A DNA stretch of 64,000 nt from Planctomycetota bacterium (GTDB taxonomy: Bacteria; Planctomycetota; PLA2). Of the stretch, positions 27,587 to 37,363 are shown one piece after another. Below the pieces are notes generated by a model that was not told the origin of the DNA, did not search any database, and saw nothing but the letters and a program-made list of their open reading frames with translations. The first letter of the stretch is position 1, and the number at the start of each line of letters is the position of its first letter. The position numbers and the translations under genes are program-made. The stretch lies in assembly GCA_021776735.1 (NCBI GenBank), contig JAJFFH010000052.1, positions 62,001 through 126,000 of the forward strand, in the 5' to 3' direction.

Positions 27587-28939
27587 CTACTTGTAGGCGA
27601 TGCCGCGATCGTACTTCGCGCCGTAGCATCGTGGGCAGGTCTGGCGCCACTGGTGGCGGCCGTCGGCGACGGCGTTCACCGATGACTTGGTGACCACGCC
27701 CTTGCCGCCGCAGCGCTCGCACGCGGTGTTGCGGACGTACACGACCTCGAAGAGCTTGACGCGCTCGGCGGCGTACGCCTTGAGCATCGTCGCGCGCACG
27801 GACACGTCCTGGTAGGTCTCCCACCAGCGCTCCGGGTCGCCACGGATGACCCGCTTGCTCGACTTGCCCTGCGCCACGCGCTTGTTGACGATGAAGCTGC
27901 CGGACCAGTAGGTCGCGAAGTGCGGCGCGCCCTTCGCCTTCGTCTCCTTGAAGAGGTCCCACTCGTCCTGCGACATTTCGAGCCGTTCGCGAACCTTCTT
28001 TTCGAGCACCTTCGGCATCACCGTCGTGACCCAGGACTTGGCGGCGGCGAAGTCTGGTTTTTGCGAGGCGAGGAAGCGCTTCACGGTGCGGTGGAACTCC
28101 TCGTTCTTCACGCGGTGAAAGCGCGCGCGCTTGCGGTCGATCTGCTTGTTCTCGATCTGATCGATGAGCAGGTAGCCACGCCGCTTCGCGCCCGGGTTGT
28201 TCGAGATGTACTCCTCGACCAGCTCCTTGGCCTTGTTGAACTTCAGGTCGAGGTTCGCAAGGCGCTTGGCTTTTTGGAAGATGGCGCCGGCCGCCTCGTC
28301 CTCCATGTACTCCTTGAGTTCGGCGAGTCGCGCCTCGAGTTCGGGTCGCCACTTGGGGCGGAGCCCGATGGCCTTGTTGTACTGCGCATACGCGCCGTTG
28401 AAGCTGCCGACGTCGTACAGGTAGTCCCCGAGGCGACGGTGTTCCAGGTCGGTCTTCGGCGGCGTGTTCTGCAGGCGCCGGACGTAGATGTCGTCCTTGG
28501 AATAGATCGCCGCCTCGGGAATCTTGCGCTCCTCGACGCTGTCGATCCTGTCTTTGGGGTACGGGAGCAGCACGCCTTCCTGGCGAATCCAGTGGCGGCC
28601 CTTCGCATCGACACGCTCGAGAAGCCCGATGATCGGATCGGCGCTGCCCTTCATGTACACGGCATGGCCGGGCATGAGGCCCTTCTTTTCGTCCTCGCTC
28701 AGCTCGAGCTTGAAGCGCCGGCGCAGGCGGCTGGCGTCATCCGACACGATGTCGGCCCAGCGCACCTCTGTCTTGGCTCCGCCGAACTTCTCGAACGTGA
28801 ACCCCTTGTCGTCGAACTCCGTGATCCAGCCTCGGAGGGGCGAGTTCGCGTCCTTGCGCAGGCTGAACTCGACAAGATGGCGATCGCCGGCCGAGATGGT
28901 CGCGGCGACGACGAGCAGAAAAAACAGGCTTTTTTTCAT
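27587..28939 (-). CDS. Secreted TPR-like protein with C-terminal Cys-rich motif, paralogue B
   Basis: 450 residues from ATG 28939 (GGAG upstream). It has the same order as paralogue A: signal peptide (LFFLLVVAATISAG), two beta modules (RGWITEFDDKGFTFEKFGG; IIGLLERVDAKGRHWIRQEG), a TPR-like region (AQYNKAIGLRPKW), a long charged helical section, and a C-terminal CERCGGKG plus CPRCYGA pair of CxxC motifs. The CxxC motifs with following Gly recall DnaJ-type zinc centres, but there is no J domain. The role is unknown; conservation of the cysteines in both copies suggests they matter. Confidence 0.72.
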   Translation of the reverse strand: MKKSLFFLLVVAATISAGDRHLVEFSLRKDANSPLRGWITEFDDKGFTFEKFGGAKTEVRWADIVSDDASRLRRRFKLELSEDEKKGLMPGHAVYMKGSADPIIGLLERVDAKGRHWIRQEGVLLPYPKDRIDSVEERKIPEAAIYSKDDIYVRRLQNTPPKTDLEHRRLGDYLYDVGSFNGAYAQYNKAIGLRPKWRPELEARLAELKEYMEDEAAGAIFQKAKRLANLDLKFNKAKELVEEYISNNPGAKRRGYLLIDQIENKQIDRKRARFHRVKNEEFHRTVKRFLASQKPDFAAAKSWVTTVMPKVLEKKVRERLEMSQDEWDLFKETKAKGAPHFATYWSGSFIVNKRVAQGKSSKRVIRGDPERWWETYQDVSVRATMLKAYAAERVKLFEVVYVRNTACERCGGKGVVTKSSVNAVADGRHQWRQTCPRCYGAKYDRGIAYK

Positions 28940-29029
28940 GACGGACTCCAGCCTATGACTCGGTGATCACGCGGGACGGCTTGAAGCCAGCCCTCTCGCA
29001 TTCTAGACCCTTGACCGGGCCGATCCGGA

Positions 29030-29049
29030 GGCATCGCCGTCCGTTTGCC
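29030..29049 (-). repeat. Dispersed motif family 1, intergenic copy
   Basis: On the minus strand it reads GGCAAACGGACGGCGATGCC. It lies upstream of paralogue B. Confidence 0.75.
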
Positions 29050-29426
29050 CCGGATCGAGTGTTTTGCCGGGGTGGGGGCCCTCCGGGGGGAGGGCAAGTC
29101 AGCGAAAAAGTCGGGGGCTCGCCGCTAGCGACAGGGAGTCAACGGTGCAAAAACAGAGGTAGGAGTCGGCGCGACCGGTGGGGTACGGGAGTTGACCCGA
29201 GACACGGGCCTGTGCTTGGGTATGAGCGAGGTGTGGTCGCGCATCGAAGAGAATGGATTGAGATGTCGCATTACGGCGAGCCCGTCCGATCTATGAGCCC
29301 TTCCTAGAGCACGCAGCGGTCCAAAACCCCGCCACTGTCGGGATTTCGGCCAAATCAGCGGGTCCTGGAGGCACCCTGCGTAAAGTACTCTTTACGGATC
29401 CGGATATCGGATTACCGTAACGGCGA

Positions 29427-29446
29427 GATATCGCCGTCCGTTTGCT
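29427..29446 (-). repeat. Dispersed motif family 1, intergenic copy
   Basis: On the minus strand it reads AGCAAACGGACGGCGATATC. It lies 16 bases beyond the hppA stop. Confidence 0.75.
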
Positions 29447-29462
29447 GTGTTCGGGAGGGGTT

Positions 29463-31655
<2,193 letters not shown>

Positions 31656-31785
31656 GGCTGGGCTCCGTACGAACGCGGGGCGCCGAAAAGGCGCACCAAC
31701 ACGGGAAAAAACCGAACGCGCGAGGGTACCCCGTGCATGCGGGCAGTCAAGCAACCCCGGGTGGGGCCGTGTGATGGCGCACATG

Positions 31786-31816
31786 ATCGCGCCAGGTGTC
31801 CGTGGCGCGATTTTTT
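31786..31816 (+). terminator. Orphan intrinsic terminator, plus strand
   Basis: A perfect 9-bp stem (ATCGCGCCA / TGGCGCGAT) with an 8-base loop runs into six T. It lies in the 296-bp spacer between the hppA start (minus) and the helix-hairpin-helix gene (plus), and no plus-strand gene ends before it. It implies a plus-strand transcript from about 31656-31785 or upstream, for example a small RNA or antisense RNA. Confidence 0.7.
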
Positions 31817-31951
31817 GAGGCATGGCGCGAGGCGCTGCGGAAAAAAAAGTGAGCGGACGCAAGTCGGGGCCATCACGGAGTTTGCGACGCACGCCGGCGA
31901 GTCGTCTCGAAAAAAACCGACACTCTTGACCGGACGAAGCGACGTAGGGGT

Positions 31952-32410
31952 GTGAGACGAGTAGGGGCCTCTTACTTCATGTTCGCGATCGTGCTCGCTT
32001 GCGCCGCGCTCGCGCCAGTGTTGGGCCGTCCCCCATTGGACCGTTTCTCTCTGGGCGGGCGAGGCTCGCCCGGTGCCGACCACTTGTCCGTGGTTCGCTG
32101 GACCCCCGACCTGAACGCTTCCCCAGAGTGCCATCTGATGCTGCTTCCGCACGTGGGGCCGGTCCGCGCCCGGGCCATCGAGGAGAATCGGACGCGCGAC
32201 GGTCCGTTCAGGGCGCTCGCCGACCTCGTGCGGGTGAAGGGGATCGGTCCGGGCACGATCGACCGGCTCACGGGGTTCGCCCGCGTGGAACCGTCGCGCC
32301 CGTGCCGCCCCGAGCCGGTGCTGGCTGCCACCGGTTCTACGGCAGGCGATCGATTTGGGCGATCGTGCTCAAAAAGCCGTCGAGATCCGCCTGCGGAAGG
32401 TCTGCCGTGA
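31952..32410 (+). CDS. Exported helix-hairpin-helix (ComEA-like) protein
   Basis: 152 residues from a GTG preceded by TAGGGG; an ATG at 31979 is an alternative. A hydrophobic N-terminal segment ([17 protein letters not shown]) is followed by a helix-hairpin-helix pair: [19 protein letters not shown] and [18 protein letters not shown]. This resembles the DNA-binding domain of competence protein ComEA, which binds incoming DNA outside the membrane. The C-terminal 30 residues look low-complexity and overlap the MarR gene on the other strand by 74 bases, so the true end could differ only if the sequence has an error. Confidence 0.65.
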   Translation: MRRVGASYFMFAIVLACAALAPVLGRPPLDRFSLGGRGSPGADHLSVVRWTPDLNASPECHLMLLPHVGPVRARAIEENRTRDGPFRALADLVRVKGIGPGTIDRLTGFARVEPSRPCRPEPVLAATGSTAGDRFGRSCSKSRRDPPAEGLP

Positions 32411-32837
32411 GTCGCGCGTGGGCACGGCGCAGTATCGAGGCCACCTCGGCACGCAGGGCTTCGCCCCGCTTGGCGGGGGAGAGCAGCAGGCAGCGGCCAT
32501 CGTGGGGGTGCTTGTGTTTTCGGATGAGTCGCCGACGGAACAAATCCTGTGCGAGGCGGCTCACCGTGGACGCCTCGAACCCGGTCCGGGCGGCGATGTC
32601 CGCGATGCGGAGGTTTTTTTCATGGAGGAGGCACGCGAGCACGTGGCCGTGGGCATGCGTCAGGTCGAGCTTTCCGAACGTTCGGTTGAGGAGCCGGTCG
32701 ACACGACGGTGGGCCGCCCCCAGCCGAAACGCGATGCAGTCCCGCAGGGGATCAAGCGCCTTGGGGCCCTGCCGAGATTCCTGCCGAGTTTCCTTCTGGG
32801 TTTCCTGCTGGGTTTCCTTCTGGGGGCGATTGTCCAC
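32337..32837 (-). CDS. MarR-family transcriptional regulator
   Basis: About 166 residues from GTG 32837. The winged-helix core is clear: LTHAHGHVLACLLHEKNLRI, AARTGFEASTVSRLAQDLFR, then the wing RKHKHPHDGRCLLLSPAKRG. Before it lies an unusual Gln/Glu/Thr/Lys stretch of four-residue repeats (QKET, QQET, QKET, RQES) encoded by four 12-bp tandem units. The gene is divergent from nadC with a 42-bp spacer, so it may control nadC, itself, or both. No clear ribosome site precedes the GTG, so the message may be near-leaderless. Confidence 0.85.
   Translation of the reverse strand: MDNRPQKETQQETQKETRQESRQGPKALDPLRDCIAFRLGAAHRRVDRLLNRTFGKLDLTHAHGHVLACLLHEKNLRIADIAARTGFEASTVSRLAQDLFRRRLIRKHKHPHDGRCLLLSPAKRGEALRAEVASILRRAHARLTADLPQADLDGFLSTIAQIDRLP
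32776..32823 (-). repeat. Four 12-bp tandem units in the MarR gene
   Basis: Plus-strand units are GATTCCTGCCGA, GTTTCCTTCTGG, GTTTCCTGCTGG and GTTTCCTTCTGG. They keep frame and encode four-residue repeats. Unit number could vary between strains without disrupting the protein. Confidence 0.8.
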
Positions 32838-32879
32838 GAGGGAATTGTATGTTGCCGCCCTGCCGGGCAGACTGGCCGG

Positions 32880-33749
32880 ATGGCGAGCAGCGCGGAAGAC
32901 AGGCTCGAGCCCTTCTTGCGGGCCGTGTTGGCCGAGGACATCGGGCCCGGGGACATCACATCCGAGATCTGCGTCCCGGCAAACGCGCAGGGTACGGCTC
33001 GGATCGTTGCGAAGGCGCCGGGGACCGTGGCGGGCGTCGAGATCGCGGCAGCCGTGTTTCGTCTCGTGTCCGAGGGGTCGATTCGTGTGGAGGCGCGCGT
33101 ACAGGACGGGGACAACGTGGCGCCCGGCGAGGTCGTGCTCTCCGCGAGCGGACCGGCGCGGGCGTTGCTTGCCGGCGAACGGACCGCGCTGAATCTGCTG
33201 ATCCGCCTGAGCGGTATCGCGACGCTGACGGCGCGATTTATCGACGCGGTGGCTGGAACCGGAGCTCGCATCCTGGATACGCGCAAGACTACGCCGGGGC
33301 TGCGCGCACTGGAGAAAGCAGCGGTTGTCGCCGGCGGCGGCACCAACCACCGGTATGCGCTGTTCGACGCGGTCCTCGTAAAGGAGAACCATCTGGCTTT
33401 TTCCGCTTCCGGTCTGAAGGCTGCGCTTCAGGCGCGCCCCGCGGGCATGCCTGCGATCGTCGAGGCGGAAAACATGGACGAATACCGGCTTGCGGCGGCG
33501 GCGGGCGCGGACGTGGTCATGCTGGACGACTTCACCCCGCAACAGGTCGCGGCGGTCTGTGCCGAACGGGGTGCCGCCTCGCGACCGCAGATCGAGGTGT
33601 CCGGCGGGATCACGCTCGACAACGTGCGTGTCTACGCGGAGGCGGGGGCGGACCGAATCTCGGTGGGGGCGCTGACGCACAGCGCCCCCCCGTTGGATCT
33701 CTCGATGCGCGTCGAGCCTACGCCGCCGGATTCGCTGCCGCCGACGTAG
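32880..33749 (+). CDS. nadC: Nicotinate-nucleotide pyrophosphorylase (carboxylating)
   Basis: Converts quinolinate and PRPP to nicotinate mononucleotide in de novo NAD synthesis. About 289 residues, the usual size. Signatures are EDIGPGDITSE near the N-terminus, GERTALNLLIRLSGIAT, DTRKTTPGLRALEKAAV, GGGTNHRYALFDAVLVKENH, VVMLDDF and EVSGGI. The PRPP/quinolinate-binding Arg and Lys residues are in place. nadA and nadB are not nearby. Divergent from a MarR regulator. Confidence 0.95.
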   Translation: MASSAEDRLEPFLRAVLAEDIGPGDITSEICVPANAQGTARIVAKAPGTVAGVEIAAAVFRLVSEGSIRVEARVQDGDNVAPGEVVLSASGPARALLAGERTALNLLIRLSGIATLTARFIDAVAGTGARILDTRKTTPGLRALEKAAVVAGGGTNHRYALFDAVLVKENHLAFSASGLKAALQARPAGMPAIVEAENMDEYRLAAAAGADVVMLDDFTPQQVAAVCAERGAASRPQIEVSGGITLDNVRVYAEAGADRISVGALTHSAPPLDLSMRVEPTPPDSLPPT

Positions 33750-33765
33750 ACCGTTTGCGCCGTCG

Positions 33766-34227
33766 CTACTTGAGAATCTTCTCGCGGGTCGTGATCTTCG
33801 CCCCGGCGTAGGCCATCGCGATCGTGCTGAGCAGAATCGCGAAGCCCCAGAAGTCACTGAGGCTGTCGATCAGCAGCCCGACGGCGGGGAGGATGGCGCA
33901 CAGGATCAACAGCTTGATGTAGAGCTTGGCATCGACGAGCTTGACGCCGAAGAGCTTGGTTCCGATCAGCACCAGCGCGCCGACCGCTCCGACGAAGCCC
34001 AGGGTGAACATCCACGGTCGCCCGTAGCTGCCGAACCTGAACAGTACGCGCCAGTGGCTTGGTCTGTCGATGATGAACCCGAGCAAGTAGAGGAGAGCCG
34101 AGGCGCCGAGGATCTTCTCGGCCATCTGCATTCCGGCAATCGCTTTTCCGATGTCCTTTTGGGGCCCGCCGCTGTCAGTTGTCGGGGTCTCGGGTGTACC
34201 GCCGTCGTTCGGGTTCGAATCGCTCAT
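33766..34227 (-). CDS. Four-helix membrane protein, unknown
   Basis: About 153 residues from ATG 34227 (GGAG upstream). A polar Asn/Gly/Thr-rich N-terminus is followed by about four hydrophobic segments: ILGASALLYLLGFII, WMFTLGFVGAVGALVLIG, LYIKLLILCAILPAVGLLI and FWGFAILLSTIAMAYAG. The start lies one base past the stop of the methyltransferase gene upstream, so they form an operon. No family recognised. Confidence 0.7.
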   Translation of the reverse strand: MSDSNPNDGGTPETPTTDSGGPQKDIGKAIAGMQMAEKILGASALLYLLGFIIDRPSHWRVLFRFGSYGRPWMFTLGFVGAVGALVLIGTKLFGVKLVDAKLYIKLLILCAILPAVGLLIDSLSDFWGFAILLSTIAMAYAGAKITTREKILK

Positions 34228-34228
34228 T

Positions 34229-34921
34229 TCAGTCTCCGCAGTCTGAGTTTTGGGGATCTTCCGCTTTCCGGAACACGCCGAGAGCATAGGCCGAGCACGG
34301 AACGTTGCGGTTCCATTTGCCCAACCAGCCCGCGAGCAGCCGGGGGGTCTTATTCTGATACACCCAGCCCGTCGCTTCCACCTGTTGCGTCTGCAGGCCC
34401 GCTTTCTCGGCCAGCCGCCGCAGGTGGGCGGGCCGAAAACGCAGGGCGCGCCATTCCTCGCGCAGGAGCAGCGAGAATAAAAACATGGGCGGGTGGTTGC
34501 GGTTGGGTTCCACGGCGGCGACCGGGCCCTGGCTCACCCGCGCCATCTCCCGCAGCACCGCGACGGGGTCATCGACGTGGTGCAGCAGGCTGGCCTCGAT
34601 AACGAGCGGGAACGAGCCCGAGGCAAACGGCAGCCGGAGCGCGTCCGCCAGAATCCCTCGGCCATCCGACCGGGCAGGATTGCGCAAGAGCAGAGCCCGC
34701 GCGAGATCCACGGCGACGACCTCGTGCCCGCGGCGTTCGAATGCTGCACCGAGATGGCCGGTGCCGGCCCCGACATCGAGGATGCGCTCGGACCCGCTCA
34801 GCCCGAGCGCGCCCGCGATGCGCGCCGCCTTGGGATCAGCAAACGCCCTCGCCGACGCGGATTCCGCATCCCGGTAGCTGGTGTGCCGCTCCCAGTACCG
34901 ACGTTCGTCGTGATCCGTCAT
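34229..34921 (-). CDS. Class I SAM-dependent methyltransferase
   Basis: About 230 residues from ATG 34921. Motif I is ILDVGAGTGHLGAAF, the acidic motif II is VVAVDLA, and the later region is PFASGSFPLVIEASLLHHVD, typical of the Methyltransf_11 (UbiE-like) group acting on small molecules or lipids. The C-terminal part is specific and ends in a Cys-containing stretch. It is co-transcribed with the membrane protein gene downstream. The substrate is unknown. Confidence 0.82.
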   Translation of the reverse strand: MTDHDERRYWERHTSYRDAESASARAFADPKAARIAGALGLSGSERILDVGAGTGHLGAAFERRGHEVVAVDLARALLLRNPARSDGRGILADALRLPFASGSFPLVIEASLLHHVDDPVAVLREMARVSQGPVAAVEPNRNHPPMFLFSLLLREEWRALRFRPAHLRRLAEKAGLQTQQVEATGWVYQNKTPRLLAGWLGKWNRNVPCSAYALGVFRKAEDPQNSDCGD

Positions 34922-34955
34922 GCTCGTTTGTCCGCCCAAGCGCCTGCCCAGGCGC

Positions 34956-34984
34956 CCGACCCCGATCCCGACCCCGATCCCGAC
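34956..34984. repeat. 12-bp tandem repeat (CCGACCCCGATC unit)
   Basis: About two and a half units in the spacer upstream of the methyltransferase gene. Confidence 0.7.
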
Positions 34985-35265
34985 GTCCGACCCAGGAGCG
35001 GAATACTCGTGCATTCGCCCCGTGGATGTCGAACGACTGTTGCCGGTACTCGCCGGAAGAAAAAACACGGAGGGCCACGGGGGGCCACGGAAGATGAGAT
35101 GAGATGAGTGGACACCACGAAGTTCACGAAGACCACGAAGGTGAGGAGGAGGAAGAGTGTTCTGTGACGGACTGGAACGTGCGTCCCGATCCCGACGTGT
35201 CACGCCAGGGCCCCAAGGGCGCGAAGGCGACCCCGGGGTGCCCCCAACGCCAGGATCCCCGGGGA

Positions 35266-35285
35266 AGCAAACGGACGGCGATGTC
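35266..35285 (+). repeat. Dispersed motif family 1, intergenic copy, exact consensus
   Basis: AGCAAACGGACGGCGATGTC, in the micro-repeat spacer, 52 bases beyond the stop of the rRNA methyltransferase gene. Confidence 0.8.
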
Positions 35286-35336
35286 CGTGCCGGCTCCGAC
35301 CCGTGTTCGCATGTGTTTGCTCAGCCGGTCCACGGC

Positions 35337-36524
35337 TTATCCGACGGCCGCCAGCACGAACTTCAGGTAACGCCCTTCGGGGCACGTGGCGAGCACCGGG
35401 TGGTCGGGCGCCTGGCCGCCGCGCGCGAGAATCTGCAGCTCGCGGCCCACGTCGTACGCGGCGTCGCGCAGCGTCTCCTCGAACTCCGATTCCTGGACGG
35501 CACCCGAGCAGCAACTTGCGGCGAGCAGTCCGCCGGGACGTACGACTCGAATCGCGCGCAGGTGCAGGTCGCGATACACGGTCAGGGCGCGCTTGAGTGA
35601 CGCGCGGTCCGGCGCGAGCTTGGGGGGATCGCAGATCACGAGGTCGAAGCGCCGCCCCGTGCGGTGCAGTCGGTTGAGCGCGTTGCGGGCATCGTCGCGT
35701 TCAAAGCGCACGGTGCTCATCAGGTTGTTGAGCATCGCGTTTTCGGCGGCGTACGCGAGTGCCGGCCCCGACGAGTCGATCCCGAGCACGTCCTCGGCTC
35801 CGTTGACCGCGGCGTGCAGCGCAAACCCGCCGGTGTAGGTGTGGAGGTCGAGCACGCTCCGTTCGCGAGCGAGGGTTGCGATCCGGTGCCGGTTGTCGCG
35901 CTGGTCGGCAAAAAAGCCCGTTTTCTGGCCGGTAGCGAGTCCGACCCGGAAGCCGACGCCGTGTTCCAGGACCGACGGGGGCCCGTCCGGCTGTTCGCCG
36001 CGCAGCAGACCGGGCCGCGCCTCAAATCCCTCCAGCGAGCAGATGCGCCGATCCGGCCGCTCGTGGATCGCGCGCGGACCGACGACCTTTTCGATGGCGT
36101 CGAGGATCGTCTCGCGCCGGCGATGCATGCCGACCGTCGAGAACTGGACCGCCACGTGGTCGCCGAACCGGTCCACGATCAGGCCCGGCAGGTAGTCGCC
36201 TTCCGAGTGGACGATGCGATAGGCATCGGTGAATACCGGCAGGTCGAGGGTGTCCTCCCGCAGCCGCAGCGCGCGTGCGAGCCGTTTCTCAAAGAACGGG
36301 AGGTCGGTCTCGATGTGTTCGTCCCGCGAAAGAACGCGCAGTGCGATAGCGGATCCGGGGCTGAAAAACCCGCATCCGATCGTCCGTTCGCGATCATCGA
36401 CCACGGTGAGCAGATCACCGGCCTCAGGCGCGCCTTCCACCCGATCGATGGACTCACGAAACACCCACGGATGCCCCCGCCACAACGGCTTGGCCCGACC
36501 TCGCTTCAAGACAACCCGGCTCAC
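35337..36524 (-). CDS. rlmI: 23S rRNA m5C methyltransferase, RlmI type
   Basis: A SAM-dependent methyltransferase that modifies large-subunit rRNA. 395 residues, the length of E. coli RlmI. An N-terminal PUA-like domain (RGRAKPLWRGHPWVFRESI) precedes the EEHAD-like linker and the Rossmann domain: GFFADQRDNR, VLDLHTYTGGFALHAAV, DPPKLAP, VVRPGGLLAASCCSG with cysteines near the catalytic site, and DHPVLATCPEGRYLKFVL at the end. The GTG start (MSRVVLKRG) matches the family. Exact target base is inferred from family only. Confidence 0.88.
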   Translation of the reverse strand: MSRVVLKRGRAKPLWRGHPWVFRESIDRVEGAPEAGDLLTVVDDRERTIGCGFFSPGSAIALRVLSRDEHIETDLPFFEKRLARALRLREDTLDLPVFTDAYRIVHSEGDYLPGLIVDRFGDHVAVQFSTVGMHRRRETILDAIEKVVGPRAIHERPDRRICSLEGFEARPGLLRGEQPDGPPSVLEHGVGFRVGLATGQKTGFFADQRDNRHRIATLARERSVLDLHTYTGGFALHAAVNGAEDVLGIDSSGPALAYAAENAMLNNLMSTVRFERDDARNALNRLHRTGRRFDLVICDPPKLAPDRASLKRALTVYRDLHLRAIRVVRPGGLLAASCCSGAVQESEFEETLRDAAYDVGRELQILARGGQAPDHPVLATCPEGRYLKFVLAAVG

Positions 36525-36597
36525 CGCGGAATCTTAGCCAAAACGCCGCCGCGAGGGCGTGCCTCAATCGTCACCGTCCGGGGCTGTCGCATCCCGA

Positions 36598-36617
36598 GAC
36601 ATCGCCGTCCCGACCTG
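36598..36617 (-). repeat. Dispersed motif family 1, intergenic, diverged
   Basis: On the minus strand it reads CAGGTCGGGACGGCGATGTC. The right half matches the family and the left half does not. Confidence 0.5.
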
Positions 36618-36698
36618 ACGCCCGGCTCGTCCGCTCCAGCGAGACTCAGGGCCGCCGATCATTCAGGCGTGTGTTCGCGTTACGTTAGCGTCAGCCCG

Positions 36699-37115
36699 AT
36701 GTGGGCCGTGCTGCTGGTTCTGGCCGCCTGCGCCTCGACCGCGGAGGTCGCTTCGTTGCCGCGCGGTGAGACCCACGTCGATGGCGTGCCGGGCGGGCAG
36801 CGGCCGGTAGCAAAAGGGGGGCGCGGGGGCACGAAGCGCGACCGGCCGCCTGCGCCACCGCCGAGGCTACAGGCGGAGAACCCGCGGTTGGTGCCGTACC
36901 TGCGCCACGACGTGGACTACGTCGTCGGGGTCATTGGTCCAGACTCTGGAGGCTACGAGGTGTTGCACTACGAGGGTTCGTTTTGGACCCTGTACGAAAG
37001 CCACTGGTTTTTTGCGGCCCGGGTCGGCGATCCGTGGAAGCACGTCGAGATGAAAGCCGTCCCGCGCGAGCTCTTTCGTGTGTGCGGCTACCGACCCGCC
37101 CGCTTGCAGGACTAG
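36699..37115 (+). CDS. Small lipoprotein, unknown
   Basis: About 138 residues from ATG 36699. The lipoprotein signal is AVLLVLAACAS. A Gly/Arg-rich linker encoded by an A/G-rich repeat is followed by a compact domain with several aromatic residues (RHDVDYVVGVIG, FWTLYESHWFFAARVGDPWK). The stop codon TAG abuts the left end of a MITE-like element. No family recognised. Confidence 0.65.
   Translation: MWAVLLVLAACASTAEVASLPRGETHVDGVPGGQRPVAKGGRGGTKRDRPPAPPPRLQAENPRLVPYLRHDVDYVVGVIGPDSGGYEVLHYEGSFWTLYESHWFFAARVGDPWKHVEMKAVPRELFRVCGYRPARLQD
36812..36831 (+). repeat. A/G-rich repeat, family 2, copy 3
   Basis: AAAAGGGGGGCGCGGGGGCA, in frame in the lipoprotein gene, encoding a Lys-Gly-Gly-Arg-Gly-Gly linker. 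Confidence 0.65.
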
Positions 37116-37116
37116 G

Positions 37117-37363
37117 CTAGGCTCTGTTTGAAAACTCGGCTGGCTTCGGCCGGCTGCGGCTGCGCCATGTCGCTCGCCTGCGGCTCGCGCCGCGGTTCCG
37201 CGTCGCGAAACCGCGGCTCGCGCCGCGGTTCCGCGTCGCGAAACCGCGCTGCGTCGCGCCTCCTCGATGTGCCTCTCCTTTGGCACGACTTCGTCGGCGC
37301 TCCTTGCCTGGCTTGTCCTCGCTCGCCCTCGGGCCTCACGCCGACTTCTCAAACAGAGCCTAG
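37117..37363. mobile_element. MITE-like element with terminal inverted repeats and CTAG flanks
   Basis: The ends are CTAGGCTCTGTTTGA at 37117-37131 and its reverse complement at 37349-37363. The match extends to about 24 bp with two mismatches. Taking CTAG as the target duplication, the element is 239 bp with ends GCTCTGTTTGA. CTAG-like targets are typical of IS5-group insertions, so an IS5-type transposase could have moved it; none is in this window. It has no coding capacity. The right end supplies the stop codon of the HEAT-repeat gene and the left end abuts the stop of the lipoprotein gene. Confidence 0.8.
37181..37246. repeat. Two exact 33-bp tandem units inside the MITE-like element
   Basis: Two identical 33-bp units, each containing an inverted repeat (CCGCGGTT ... 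AACCGCGG) able to form a strong hairpin. Confidence 0.85.

Larger units (their letters stand above)
28940..29462. other. Gene-free spacer of about 520 bp with two dispersed-motif copies
   Basis: No convincing coding sequence on either strand. It holds two copies of the dispersed motif (29030, 29427) and a G/C-rich tract near 29070-29095. It must contain the promoter for paralogue B and the 3' flank of hppA. No intrinsic terminator with a T-run was found. Confidence 0.55.
34922..35336. other. Gene-free spacer of about 415 bp rich in micro-repeats
   Basis: No supported gene. It contains the CCGACCCCGATC tandem at 34956-34984, CACGG-type repeats near 35055-35090, GATGA repeats near 35095-35107, three CACGAAG units near 35111-35140 and one dispersed motif at 35266. 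These low-complexity tracts suggest replication slippage in a neutral region. Confidence 0.55.

Noticed and set aside
28963..29307. Plus-strand open frame in the 520-bp spacer
   Set aside because: No ribosome site, Arg/Gly-rich composition and no family; treated as non-coding.
31737..31955. Short plus-strand frame across the orphan terminator
   Set aside because: It would be interrupted by the terminator hairpin and has no ribosome site.
34205..34225. GGTTCGAATC resembling a tRNA T-loop
   Set aside because: Lies within a coding sequence and no cloverleaf could be built around it.
37181..37246. Two 33-bp repeats considered as a CRISPR start
   Set aside because: The units are directly adjacent with no spacers and lie inside a MITE-like element.
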